Positions 24,817 through 32,216 of a stretch of DNA of 41,344 nt are shown here, piece after piece (position 1 is the stretch's first letter; every line of letters begins with the position of its first letter). Where the stretch lies: positions 1 to 41,344 of the IMG/VR virus record IMGVR_UViG_3300048996_000093; one strand, 5' to 3'. The notes beneath the pieces are model-generated. The model was not told the DNA's origin. It saw only the letters and a list, made by a program, of their open reading frames with translations, and did no database searches. Source of the stretch: a virus. The position numbers and the translations under genes were made by a program.

Positions 24817-25638
24817 GTGCCCGAGACCACGGTCCGCACATACGAGGTACACCCGGCTCTAGGCCGCCACCTCGTGCTTGATCCGCGCAGCCTTGCCTAC
24901 CGGCGCCGCTACGACGGACAGCCCCTGCGCGCCACCGCATGGGAACCGCGGATACCCGTCCTCGACCAACAGAACCTGATCGGGCAGGGCATCCACCTCT
25001 CCAAGGCTTACGGCCTCGAGCAGGACCTGGACGCGCTGGCCTCCTGCACCGGCAACGCCGCCACCGCCCTCCTGTCCAACCTGTTGACCAAGGAGCAAGC
25101 TCACCGGGCAGGCCTGGACATCGACGACGCGGTCGCCGCCGAACGGTTCGCGATCGACCTGTACGCGCAGGCCACCGCGTGCGACCAGTGGCACGACATG
25201 GCCTGGCCTGACCAGGACTGCGGCTCCTCTGGCCTCGGCATCGCCAAAGCCCTCAAGGCGCGCGGCCTTATCGACCAGTACGCGCACGCCACCACCGCCG
25301 AAGAACTCTGCACCCTCCTGCAGACCGGGCCCGTCCTGATGGGCATGCCCTGGCACTCCGCGTTCTCCGAGCCGGACGGCGAAGCGTTCATCGACTCCGG
25401 CGACTGGCAGGCCTCTCCGCTCGAGGGCGGCCACGAAGTGTGCGTCACCGCGCTCGAGGCCATCGCGACCGCCGACGGCGCTCTCCTGCCGAAGCACTGC
25501 GTACTGCGCATCCGTAATTCGTGGGGCCGCTCCTGGGGTGAACACGGTGATGCCCGCCTGTTCCTCACCACCTACCTCGCGCTGCGCGACCAGATCGACC
25601 TCATCCAGCCCCGCCTCGATCCAGGGAAACGCCGATGA
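24817..25638 (+). CDS. Papain-like (C1-type) cysteine protease
   Basis: A 273-residue protein from GTG 24817 with AAGGAG upstream. Papain-fold catalytic features are in order: Gln51/52 in DQQNLIG (oxyanion hole), Cys77 in ASCTGNAATA (nucleophile), His206 in EGGHEV and Asn234 in RNSWGRSWGEHG. No signal peptide is visible. It is the first gene of the lysis group and overlaps the endolysin by 4 bp (ATGA), so it is probably made with it. A role in lysis, in cutting host envelope or secreted proteins, or in virion maturation is possible; the sequence does not decide. Confidence 0.8.
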   Translation: MPETTVRTYEVHPALGRHLVLDPRSLAYRRRYDGQPLRATAWEPRIPVLDQQNLIGQGIHLSKAYGLEQDLDALASCTGNAATALLSNLLTKEQAHRAGLDIDDAVAAERFAIDLYAQATACDQWHDMAWPDQDCGSSGLGIAKALKARGLIDQYAHATTAEELCTLLQTGPVLMGMPWHSAFSEPDGEAFIDSGDWQASPLEGGHEVCVTALEAIATADGALLPKHCVLRIRNSWGRSWGEHGDARLFLTTYLALRDQIDLIQPRLDPGKRR

Positions 25639-26831
25639 CCACCTTCCACGTCGCCGTCGACCACCTCGACGACGCCAGCCCCGAGCCCACCACCACCTAC
25701 CTGGGCACCGTCGACCAGGCCCACGTCGATGAGGTCCGCGCCATCGCCGCCCTCGACGACAGCCCCCGCTCTGTTCGCGAGCATCCGCGGCTCGAGGGCG
25801 CCTTCGTGGTGTTCCGCGATGACGGTGACCTGGACGTGTACGTCCCGACGGACGCCGCCGAATACCGGGTGTACGAGCCCGACCCGGCCGCCAAGACGCC
25901 CACCGACGCCAGCGCGGAGGACGCCGAAGGTATCGACCTGCCGCGCGGTGCCGCCGGTCCCGCGTACATCACCGGCGTCACGCGTTTCGGCGGGCAGTCC
26001 ATCGGCGGCGCCATGGACACCCCCGGCAATCCGCCCCGTACGACCTGGCACACCACCGAAAGCCCCGCCGGGGCCTCCTACTTCACATCGATCGCCCTCT
26101 ACCTGATCCGGGTGGGCGCCGAACCGCAGGTCATCTACGACCCCGTCAGTGACAAGCTCGGCCAGTTCGGGCCGCTCACGCAGTCCGGACGCGCCCTGCA
26201 GAACGACGGAGCCCGGCGCACGAACCGTGAGGGCAAGGTCAACATTCAGGTCGAGGTCCTCGGCCGTGCAGCCGCCCCGTGGACCAAGGGGTTCGACCCG
26301 GACAAGAAGCCGAACTTCCGCAAGCTGCTCGCCGCGATGCGCGCACACGGCATCCCCGACGTGTGGCCCGCAGGCAAGCCCGCCGCCACCGCGGCCGCCG
26401 TCGCCAAGGCCGGACGCTCCCGCACCACGTGGCAGGGCAAGGGCGGCCACTTCTCCCACGGCCAAGTTCCTGGCAATTCACACTGGGACCCGGGGGCGAT
26501 CGACACCACGATCGTGCCGGGCAAGGCCTCCTCGAGCACGAAGCCGCCCACCACGTCGAAGCCCGCCTACGAGCCATTCCCCGGCACCGCGTTCTTCCAT
26601 GGCGGACGCCACTCCACAGTGATCACCGCCATGGGGAGGCGCCTGGTCGCCGAAGGCTGCGGGAGGTACAGGTCCGGGCCGGGCCCGAACTGGACGAACA
26701 CCGACAAGGCGAGTTTCGCCGCCTGGCAGCGCAAGTACTCCAAGGCCAACGGCCTGGGTTGGTCGGAGAAGGACTGCGACGGCTACCCCGGCAAAACCTC
26801 GTGGGACGCCCTCAAGGTTCCCAACTCCTGA
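25635..26831 (+). CDS. Endolysin: amidase with C-terminal wall-binding domain
   Basis: A 398-residue protein. The first 100 residues form a separate polar domain of unknown role. An amidase-2-like domain spans about 108-295: TTWHTTES with His139 as likely zinc ligand and GHFSHGQVPGNSHWDPG with His275, His283 and Asp285 near the second zinc site and active site. It would cut the amide bond between muramic acid and the stem peptide. A Thr/Pro/Ser linker (298-310) leads to a C-terminal domain (about 312-395; FHGGRHS, KASFAAWQRKYSKANG) of the peptidoglycan-binding type common in Streptomyces phage endolysins. No signal peptide, so it needs a holin. Confidence 0.85.
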   Translation: MTTFHVAVDHLDDASPEPTTTYLGTVDQAHVDEVRAIAALDDSPRSVREHPRLEGAFVVFRDDGDLDVYVPTDAAEYRVYEPDPAAKTPTDASAEDAEGIDLPRGAAGPAYITGVTRFGGQSIGGAMDTPGNPPRTTWHTTESPAGASYFTSIALYLIRVGAEPQVIYDPVSDKLGQFGPLTQSGRALQNDGARRTNREGKVNIQVEVLGRAAAPWTKGFDPDKKPNFRKLLAAMRAHGIPDVWPAGKPAATAAAVAKAGRSRTTWQGKGGHFSHGQVPGNSHWDPGAIDTTIVPGKASSSTKPPTTSKPAYEPFPGTAFFHGGRHSTVITAMGRRLVAEGCGRYRSGPGPNWTNTDKASFAAWQRKYSKANGLGWSEKDCDGYPGKTSWDALKVPNS

Positions 26832-26869
26832 TGCCTTCCTGCACGTCCCCATCCAGCAAAGGACTGATC

Positions 26870-27190
26870 ATGCAGCCCACCCTCGACACCGCGTATTGGC
26901 TCGGACTGACCATCAGCGTCGTCCTGCCTGTCCTTGTCGGCCTGGTCACCACCCGCGTCACCAGCGCGGGCACCAAGGCCGTCCTGCTCCTGGCCCTCAC
27001 CGCGCTGAACGGTTTCCTCGTGGAACTCGCGGGACCGCACGAAGACGGATACAGCGTCGGCTCCGCAGTACTGCTGTGGGCCCTCAGCTTCGGCACCGGC
27101 GTGCTGACGCACTTCGGCCTGTGGAAGCCGACCGGAGTGACCGGCAAGGCCCAGGACGTCGGCGCGAAGTCCAGCGTGCGAAGCGCCTGA
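26870..27190 (+). CDS. Holin (probable)
   Basis: A 106-residue protein from ATG 26870 with AAAGGA upstream. It has three hydrophobic helices at about residues 9-28, 35-53 and 62-82, a short N-terminus and a polar, positively charged tail. Size, topology and position right after the endolysin fit a three-helix holin that forms membrane holes for endolysin release. The long in-frame upstream extension lies inside the endolysin gene and is not used. Confidence 0.75.
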   Translation: MQPTLDTAYWLGLTISVVLPVLVGLVTTRVTSAGTKAVLLLALTALNGFLVELAGPHEDGYSVGSAVLLWALSFGTGVLTHFGLWKPTGVTGKAQDVGAKSSVRSA

Positions 27191-27194
27191 TCCG

Positions 27195-27644
27195 ATGACG
27201 ACATGCCGCGCGGCCCGGTGGCTGAGTGCGCATCTGGGCCGCCGCGGCAAGTTCCTGCTCATCGCGGGCATCGGGAAGACGTGCTACGGCTTCAGTTTCC
27301 TGTTCGACCCGCCCAAGCCCGCCGGTCTGGAGCTGTTGACCGATCTGTGCGATCTGAGGCACTGGTCGTGGCTTTGGATCATCTGCGGGCTCACCACCAT
27401 CATGTCCGCGTTCTTGAAGATCGGCCGTGACCGGCTCGGCTTCTTCACGGCGCTTGTTCCCCCCACTGTGTGGGCTTTGGCCTACGGTGCCGCTGTCATC
27501 AGCGGCTCATACTCCCGCGGCGCCTACGTCGCCATCTGGTATCTGACCTCGCACGTCGGGGTCATTCTGTGGGCGTCCACGGTGCCCGAGCATTCGGTCC
27601 CCCCACCAACGCCGCGGTACGCCCGGAAAGACGAGGGCGCATGA
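27195..27644 (+). CDS. Four-helix membrane protein, second lysis-region holin candidate
   Basis: A 149-residue protein starting 4 bp after the holin stop. Four membrane helices are visible (about residues 18-38, 57-76, 80-103, 108-128), followed by a Pro-rich cytoplasmic tail. No clear ribosome-binding site, so translation likely depends on the upstream gene. It could be an antiholin or a second holin; neither is proven. Confidence 0.65.
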   Translation: MTTCRAARWLSAHLGRRGKFLLIAGIGKTCYGFSFLFDPPKPAGLELLTDLCDLRHWSWLWIICGLTTIMSAFLKIGRDRLGFFTALVPPTVWALAYGAAVISGSYSRGAYVAIWYLTSHVGVILWASTVPEHSVPPPTPRYARKDEGA

Positions 27645-28003
27645 ACGTCACCGAGTGGATCGGTCTGTTGACGGCCGCCGGGAGCATCCTCGGCGGTGGC
27701 GGGTTCTTCGTGGCCCGCGCCACGGTCAAGGCCACCAAGGCGACGGCCCGCGCCAACGAGACGATCGCCACGATCCAGGCGAACCCGCAGGCCAAGGCCG
27801 GGGAGTTCGCTGTTCTTCAGGCGACGGTGGAGCGGGTGGATGCGGAGAACGGCCAGTTGCGGCAGCGCCAGTCCCGGCTCGAGTCGCTACTGCGGGCGTT
27901 CGCCTCCACCACGGACCGGTGGGCGCGCCAGATGCACCACGCTGGCATCGAGCCCGAGCCTCCCCACCCCCTGGTCGATGAGTACAACCGGACGGGAGTC
28001 TGA
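27641..28003 (+). CDS. Single-span coiled-coil membrane protein (spanin/holin accessory-like)
   Basis: A 120-residue protein from ATG 27641 (4-bp overlap). One hydrophobic helix lies at residues 5-26, followed by an Ala/Thr helix and a coiled coil at about 55-95 (VERVDAENGQLRQRQSRLESLL). This N-in single-span plus coiled coil form is common for the third gene of actinophage lysis cassettes. Exact role unknown. Confidence 0.65.
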   Translation: MNVTEWIGLLTAAGSILGGGGFFVARATVKATKATARANETIATIQANPQAKAGEFAVLQATVERVDAENGQLRQRQSRLESLLRAFASTTDRWARQMHHAGIEPEPPHPLVDEYNRTGV

Positions 28004-28005
28004 CC

Positions 28006-29634
28006 ATGACGACGGTGAACGGGACCCTCCTTGGCGGCGGCAGTGCGCTGCGGGTGGAAATGAAGGCCGTCCTGGTCGACGTCACCGGGCAGCCCGCGGT
28101 CGGCTATGTCCCCTCCCTCGAGGGCGAACTGGTCCGGCCGACGGCTATCCAGGCAGGGGAGGACGGCGCCTGGTCGGCGGACCTCACTCCGAACTCTTTG
28201 ATCGAGTCGGTGGCGGGGGACACGCTGTGGGCGGTGCAGGAGGGCCGCACGAAGACTGGCTCGCCGATCGTCACTCACGTCCTGGTCCCGGACACCGGCA
28301 CGTACTGGGTGGGGGACATCCGCGTCGATCTGTCGGACACGCAGAGCGGGCAGGGGACCGTCGTCTACGTGCCCGGCCTGAAGGGCGACCAGGGCGACAC
28401 AGGCCCCGTCGGCCCGGCGGGACCTGCGGGGCCAGGAGGTGGGGGAGGCGGGGCAGTCGACTCCGTCAACGGCGAGACCGGCGCGGTGTCCCTCAACGCT
28501 GCTGACGTCGAGGCCGACCCGGCAGGGGCAGCGGCCACCGCGCAGTCGGCCGCGATCTCGGCAGCGGCTACCGATGCCACGAACAAGGTCGCCGCGCACG
28601 CCGCCGACACCACGAGCGTCCATGGCATCACGGACACCACCGCGTTGGAGACCACTACCGGCGCGCAGGCCAAGGTCGACACCGCGGTCGGCGCCGAGGT
28701 GCAGCGCGCTGACGCCGCCTACGATCCGGCAGGAGCAGCCGCGACCGCGCAGACCGCGGCAGCCTCCGACGCGACGTCGAAGGTCGCCGCCCACGCCGGC
28801 GCGAGCGACCCGCACGGCGACCGGTCTGTCGCAGCCGCGGCCCTCTCCGGCCACGCATCGGCGACCGATCCGCACGGGGATCGCGGGTACGCCGACGGGA
28901 AGCTGGCCAAGACGGCGAACCTGTCCGACCTCCCCGACGCGGCCACCGCCCGCACCAGCCTGGGCCTGGGTACGGCTGCCACGCGCAGCGTCGGCACGGG
29001 CGGCGGGAGCGTCGCCGCGGGCGACGACAGCCGTATCAGCGGCGCCCTGCCAACCACGGGCGGCGCCATCAGCGGCAACCTGGCCGTCGCAGGCCACGCG
29101 CTGGGCCAGGACACGCCGGCCGCCCACGGCATCGCCGCCTGGTGCTACGACCCGGCGCTGGCGGTCAACAGCACGCAGATGTCCAACGGCACGATGTACC
29201 TCACGCGCGTCAACATCGCTGCCAACGCGACCGTCACAAAGCTCTACTGGTGGGTTGGAGGTGAGGGGGCCTCGCCCGTCTCCGGCCAAAACCAGATCGG
29301 CCTGTACCGGTCGGATGGTGTGCTGCTGGCTGCCACGACCGTGGATTCCGCTATCTCATCGGCCACGCTGAAGACCACCGTCATCCCGGCCCAGGCGTTG
29401 ACGGCGGGATCCTTCTACTGGGTGGCGATGCTGTTCAACGCGTCGTCTCCGCCGTCGTTGACGCGCGGTTCCGGCTGGACCGGGGCCGACACGGCCGCCA
29501 ACTTGGGCCTGACGGCGGCGGCGTCCCGGTTCGCGACGAACGGGTCCGGCCGGACTGCGCTGCCGTCCTCGATCGTGCCGGGGTCGAATGTGGGGACGGA
29601 TTTCGCCGGGCCGTGGGCTGCGGTGGGTGTTTGA
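28006..29634 (+). CDS. Collagen-like tail fibre protein located after the lysis genes
   Basis: A 542-residue protein starting 2 bp after the previous stop. The first 110 residues look like a beta domain that could attach to the tail (VLVDVTGQPAVGYVPSLEG). A short collagen-like stretch of Gly-X-Y triplets lies near residues 125-148 (GLKGDQGDTGPVGPAGPAG). Next comes an Ala-rich shaft with repeated DPAGAAATAQ and ASDPHGDRS/ATDPHGDRG units. The last 170 residues form a beta head with MYLTRVNIAANATVTKLYWW, likely for receptor or sugar binding. It is probably a side fibre encoded apart from the main tail genes. Confidence 0.75.
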   Translation: MTTVNGTLLGGGSALRVEMKAVLVDVTGQPAVGYVPSLEGELVRPTAIQAGEDGAWSADLTPNSLIESVAGDTLWAVQEGRTKTGSPIVTHVLVPDTGTYWVGDIRVDLSDTQSGQGTVVYVPGLKGDQGDTGPVGPAGPAGPGGGGGGAVDSVNGETGAVSLNAADVEADPAGAAATAQSAAISAAATDATNKVAAHAADTTSVHGITDTTALETTTGAQAKVDTAVGAEVQRADAAYDPAGAAATAQTAAASDATSKVAAHAGASDPHGDRSVAAAALSGHASATDPHGDRGYADGKLAKTANLSDLPDAATARTSLGLGTAATRSVGTGGGSVAAGDDSRISGALPTTGGAISGNLAVAGHALGQDTPAAHGIAAWCYDPALAVNSTQMSNGTMYLTRVNIAANATVTKLYWWVGGEGASPVSGQNQIGLYRSDGVLLAATTVDSAISSATLKTTVIPAQALTAGSFYWVAMLFNASSPPSLTRGSGWTGADTAANLGLTAAASRFATNGSGRTALPSSIVPGSNVGTDFAGPWAAVGV

Positions 29635-29743
29635 CGGGCCTGGTCGTCGGCCTGGTGGAGACCTCGCCGGGCGTGCGTGTCCTCCCAAAACTGAAACCAA
29701 ATAACGTGATCATGCTCCGCTTTTGGCTCCGCTGGGCTGAGGC

Positions 29744-29766
29744 GGTCCGAACGTACGATGGACCCC
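29744..29766 (+). promoter_or_regulatory. Possible promoter/operator before 29758-30066
   Basis: GGTCC (29744-29748) and GGACC (29760-29764) form an inverted repeat around TACGAT (29754-29759), a plausible -10. No good -35 was found. If transcription starts 7-8 nt after the -10, the message would begin at or next to ATG 29767 and be leaderless. The 120-bp gap before it has an AT-rich patch at 29690-29715. Confidence 0.3.
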
Positions 29767-30066
29767 ATGCCGTACAACTTCCCCGCCGACCTCATTGAGG
29801 CCTCTCGCACCAGCAAAAAGCTAAGAGAACAGCTGGACGCTCTGCCCGTGGATGAGCTGGTCCTCGCGGACGGCACGCCGCTGCAGCGGAAGCTCCGTGC
29901 GGTGAAGGCGTACAGCGAGGAGGAGCGGGCCGAGGTGGAGAAGATGCGTGCGGCCCGGCTGGCTGCGGCGGAGCTGGTGGTCACGCATCGGTTTTGGGAG
30001 AGCGTGCCAGCCGAGGAGCAGATGATGGCCCGCTCCGCGCTGAAGCACCACGGCGAGTCTGCCTGA
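29758..30066 (+). CDS. Small helical protein, unknown function
   Basis: A 102-residue protein, or 99 residues if the second in-frame ATG at 29767 is used; neither has a ribosome-binding site. It is almost fully helical and charged (SKKLREQLDALPVDELVLADG, SEEERAEVEKMRAARL). It is separated from the fibre gene by about 120 bp with its own possible promoter, so it may be expressed outside the lytic programme. Not recognised. Confidence 0.6.
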   Translation: MDPMPYNFPADLIEASRTSKKLREQLDALPVDELVLADGTPLQRKLRAVKAYSEEERAEVEKMRAARLAAAELVVTHRFWESVPAEEQMMARSALKHHGESA

Positions 30067-30173
30067 ACGGCCGATTGTCAGTGGCTCGCCGTAGCCTTGG
30101 TGACAGTTCGGACTGCTGGGGTGCCCCATGGCCTCCGATCCCCGCCGGCGGTCCCTTCCCATGGAGGCCCTCG

Positions 30174-30449
30174 ATGGCCAAGCGCAGCAAGGTCAAGCTG
30201 GAGATTGACGACAAGGCCCTGAAGAAGGTTGCCGCGAAGGCGGCGAAGGATCTGGCGGCGAAGTTGACGCGCGAGTTGAACGCGCTCACGTCCCGGTATG
30301 AGGGGAAGCCGCTGGACGAGGTGAAGACGGCCGTACAGAGCACGTGGGCCCGGCACACCGGTAAGGGCGGCAGCATCACGGACCCGCAACTGACGCACTT
30401 CGCGGAGCAGATCCGGGCGGGTGGTCGTGTCGAGGTGAAGGCCGACTAG
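30174..30449 (+). CDS. Small basic protein, unknown function
   Basis: A 91-residue protein from ATG 30174 with GGAGG six bases upstream. It is Lys/Ala-rich and helical in the first half (DDKALKKVAAKAAKDLAAKL), with the end (DPQLTHFAEQIRAGGRVEV) suggesting a small alpha/beta fold. It ends at a strong bidirectional hairpin facing the minus-strand operon. It could bind nucleic acid given its charge; this is a guess. Confidence 0.62.
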   Translation: MAKRSKVKLEIDDKALKKVAAKAAKDLAAKLTRELNALTSRYEGKPLDEVKTAVQSTWARHTGKGGSITDPQLTHFAEQIRAGGRVEVKAD

Positions 30450-30457
30450 CCTGCATG

Positions 30458-30494
30458 ACGGTGCCCCGGCCACTTTCACTGGTCGGGGCACCGT
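30458..30494. terminator. Bidirectional terminator between convergent genes
   Basis: Arms 30458-30472 and 30480-30494 form 15 bp with one G-U pair and a 7-nt loop. It separates the plus-strand gene ending at 30449 from the minus-strand operon ending at 30504. Confidence 0.82.
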
Positions 30495-30503
30495 TGCGTG
30501 CGG

Positions 30504-30878
30504 CTACTTCGCGGTGGCGCCGTCGTGCCTGACGGTCATCGCGTCCGGTGAGTGCCGCAGTGCCGCCAGTTGGTTGGCCGCCTCAGCAGCGTTGGTCGTG
30601 ACTCGAATGCGAAGGTCTTTCGGCGCGCCGGTCGTGTGCTTGAACTGGACGGCCGCCAGTTGCTCACCACTGTCGAGGTTCGTGGCCACCGATCGGAACT
30701 GCTCGTCGCGAATGCCGCTGGCGGTCCGGTCGACCCACTCCGGTGCCACGTTGGAAAGCCACAGCGTCCAGTCGCCGCCGTAGTTCCCGATGTGCCACGG
30801 GTGGACCTGCACGTCGCCCTCGAAGAACGGCCTCTCGTCCTGCGTGATCTGCACCCGGATCGTCTGGGCTTCAACCAT
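30504..30878 (-). CDS. Accessory operon gene 3, unknown function
   Basis: A 124-residue protein. ATG at 30878 is preferred over one 15 bp upstream because GAGGA lies 8 nt before it. The protein is beta-rich at the start (TIRVQITQDERPFFEGDVQV), with Trp-rich segments in the middle, and ends in a helical and basic part. No family recognised. It is the last gene of the minus-strand operon; its leader copies the leader of the gene before it. Confidence 0.62.
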   Translation of the reverse strand: MVEAQTIRVQITQDERPFFEGDVQVHPWHIGNYGGDWTLWLSNVAPEWVDRTASGIRDEQFRSVATNLDSGEQLAAVQFKHTTGAPKDLRIRVTTNAAEAANQLAALRHSPDAMTVRHDGATAK

Positions 30879-30902
30879 GGTCGGTGTCCTCATTTCTCGG
30901 TG
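30876..30902. repeat. Repeated gene-junction sequence, copy A
   Basis: 27 bp that match 31422-31448 at 24 positions. On the minus strand both contain CACCGAGAA, a TGA, GAGGACAC and the ATG of the next gene. Here the first part is not coding; in copy B it encodes the last residues (TEK, stop) of the regulator gene. Confidence 0.75.
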
Positions 30903-30908
30903 ACGGGG

Positions 30909-31424
30909 TCAGAACGCGGTGCGCCAGGCACGCATCAGGTCGCGATGCGTCCTCTCGGATACGGAGTCCCCCGCCATGGCTGCCGTGATTGCGCAGACGT
31001 ATGCGTTGTACGCCTCTTCGAAGTGGTCGCTCTTCCGCCATGTGTGATCACAGGCCGCATCCGACGCCTCGCTCGCAACGGTCCAGTCGGAAAGCCCGGT
31101 CCCGAGCGCCGCGTTGTTCGCCTCCTCCACGTCGAGTTCCCAGTTCGGGCCCAGAGAGCAGCCAGCGATCTTCTCCGCCTCCTCGTAGGTGAGGTTGGCG
31201 GCCTGCCGGATGACGGTGATCACATCCTGCCAGTTCCGGCCGAGCAGCCGGGCGAGGTCGCCGTCGGTGCAATTCTCCGGGTCGAGCACGCGGGCATGCT
31301 GGGCCAGGATCTCGTCGACTCGATCGTCCGGGTTGTCGATCCCCTGGAGGCGGGACCGCAGGTAGGCGTGGTGAGCTTCTGTTCGGATGTCCCGCGTGTT
31401 CGGGTCGCTCAGCTCGTAGCTCAT
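30909..31424 (-). CDS. Accessory operon gene 2, unknown function
   Basis: A 171-residue protein. ATG at 31424 is preferred because GAGGA lies 8 nt upstream; a GTG 15 bp earlier overlaps the preceding stop. It is acidic, helical, and rich in Asp/Glu/Ala with Trp and His scattered (NWQDVITVIRQAANL, NWELDVEEANNAALGTG, CDHTWRKSDHFEEAYNAYV). No recognised domain. By analogy with regulator-led phage accessory operons it could be a toxin or exclusion factor, but nothing in its sequence shows that. Confidence 0.65.
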   Translation of the reverse strand: MSYELSDPNTRDIRTEAHHAYLRSRLQGIDNPDDRVDEILAQHARVLDPENCTDGDLARLLGRNWQDVITVIRQAANLTYEEAEKIAGCSLGPNWELDVEEANNAALGTGLSDWTVASEASDAACDHTWRKSDHFEEAYNAYVCAITAAMAGDSVSERTHRDLMRAWRTAF

Positions 31425-31448
31425 GGCCAGTGTCCTCACTTCTCGGTG
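31422..31448. repeat. Repeated gene-junction sequence, copy B
   Basis: Partner of 30876-30902. It spans the 3' end of the regulator gene and the start of accessory gene 2. Confidence 0.75.
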
Positions 31449-32080
31449 GTGTCGTAGATGGCGCGGGTCTGGGAGGTGCGGGTGAGGAGACCTGTGGTGG
31501 CGATCCTGCGCAGGACGGCCCGGGCGCGCTTGTCGTCCACGCCGTGCCCCGCCAGCCCGAGGGTGGTGACCGTTCGGGCGGCGTCCCAGGTTCCGCCCTC
31601 CTCTTCGATGGCCTTGGTGACGATCTGCTGGTGTGTCATCCGAATGCGGGTGTCTCGGATGGTCTCCGCCAGCTTTTCAGCTGCCTTGCGCAGCCGGTCT
31701 GTCTGCTCGGGCGAGAAGGTGCCTTCGATGAGCTGCTGCTCGATGCTCCTGCCGACTTCCTTCAACCGGTCGACGTCGGGCAGGACCTCCGGATCTGCGG
31801 GGATCACCATGTGCGGGTACGCGGCGTTGAGGGCTGCGATGACGCGGCGCCGGGCCTCGCCGATACTGACGCCTTCGGGTAGCCCGGGCCAGGCGGCGTC
31901 GACAGCGGCGTCAATGGCCGCGTCGGGGATGCTGGTGGCTTTCATGCCTGCGGGGACGATGGATGCCAGGCGGCGTCCGCGTCGGGTGATGTGGGTGACG
32001 GCGCCTTCGTAGTGGGCGTCGTCGACCAAGTCTCCGATCTGCGCGCGTACTTCCTCAATGCCGAGCTCGTTCTCTTCCAT
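31436..32080 (-). CDS. Phd/YefM-like N-terminus with winged-helix-like C-terminus: regulator
   Basis: A 214-residue protein. Residues 1-46 follow the Phd/YefM antitoxin pattern: GIEEVRAQIGDLVDDAHYEG, then VTHITRRGRRLASIVPA. The middle (about 60-145) is helical. Residues 148-210 resemble a winged helix (MTHQQIVTKAI, KRARAVLRRIATTGLLTRT). It is much longer than a simple antitoxin (about 80-90 residues). It leads the minus-strand operon. The ATG has no ribosome-binding site, lies 2 bp from an 18-bp palindrome and could be leaderless. It is probably an autoregulator; a toxin-antitoxin role for the operon is inference. Confidence 0.65.
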   Translation of the reverse strand: MEENELGIEEVRAQIGDLVDDAHYEGAVTHITRRGRRLASIVPAGMKATSIPDAAIDAAVDAAWPGLPEGVSIGEARRRVIAALNAAYPHMVIPADPEVLPDVDRLKEVGRSIEQQLIEGTFSPEQTDRLRKAAEKLAETIRDTRIRMTHQQIVTKAIEEEGGTWDAARTVTTLGLAGHGVDDKRARAVLRRIATTGLLTRTSQTRAIYDTTEK

Positions 32081-32082
32081 AC

Positions 32083-32100
32083 GCGAACCTTAAGGTTCGC
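32083..32100. promoter_or_regulatory. 18-bp perfect palindrome, operator of accessory operon
   Basis: GCGAACCTTAAGGTTCGC is its own reverse complement. On the minus strand it contains TAAGGT six bases before the ATG at 32080, a good place for a -10 of a leaderless transcript. Binding by the Phd-like regulator would block its own promoter. Confidence 0.7.
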
Positions 32101-32175
32101 AAGGTGTGGAGCGCTAGAGGTTTGGCGAAACCGGCTCCGACGGCCCGACCCGCTCGACCGGAGGATCGCTCCCTG

Positions 32176-32210
32176 ACACGCGCATAACGTGTGTTAAGAA
32201 CGACTAGAAT
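32176..32210 (+). promoter_or_regulatory. Integration operon promoter and operator
   Basis: TAGAAT at 32205-32210 is a strong -10 and ends 6 nt before the ATG at 32217, so the message may be leaderless. No clear -35. Upstream, ACACG-N7-CGTGT (32176-32192) is an inverted repeat over the -35 region, so an activator or repressor site is likely. Confidence 0.5.
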
Positions 32211-32216
32211 CGGATC

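Noticed and set aside
32101-32170. tRNA-like or attP-like sequence near the integrase
   Set aside because: A small GGTTT-GGCG-AAACC hairpin exists at about 32119-32132, but no T-loop, acceptor stem or duplicated core could be found.
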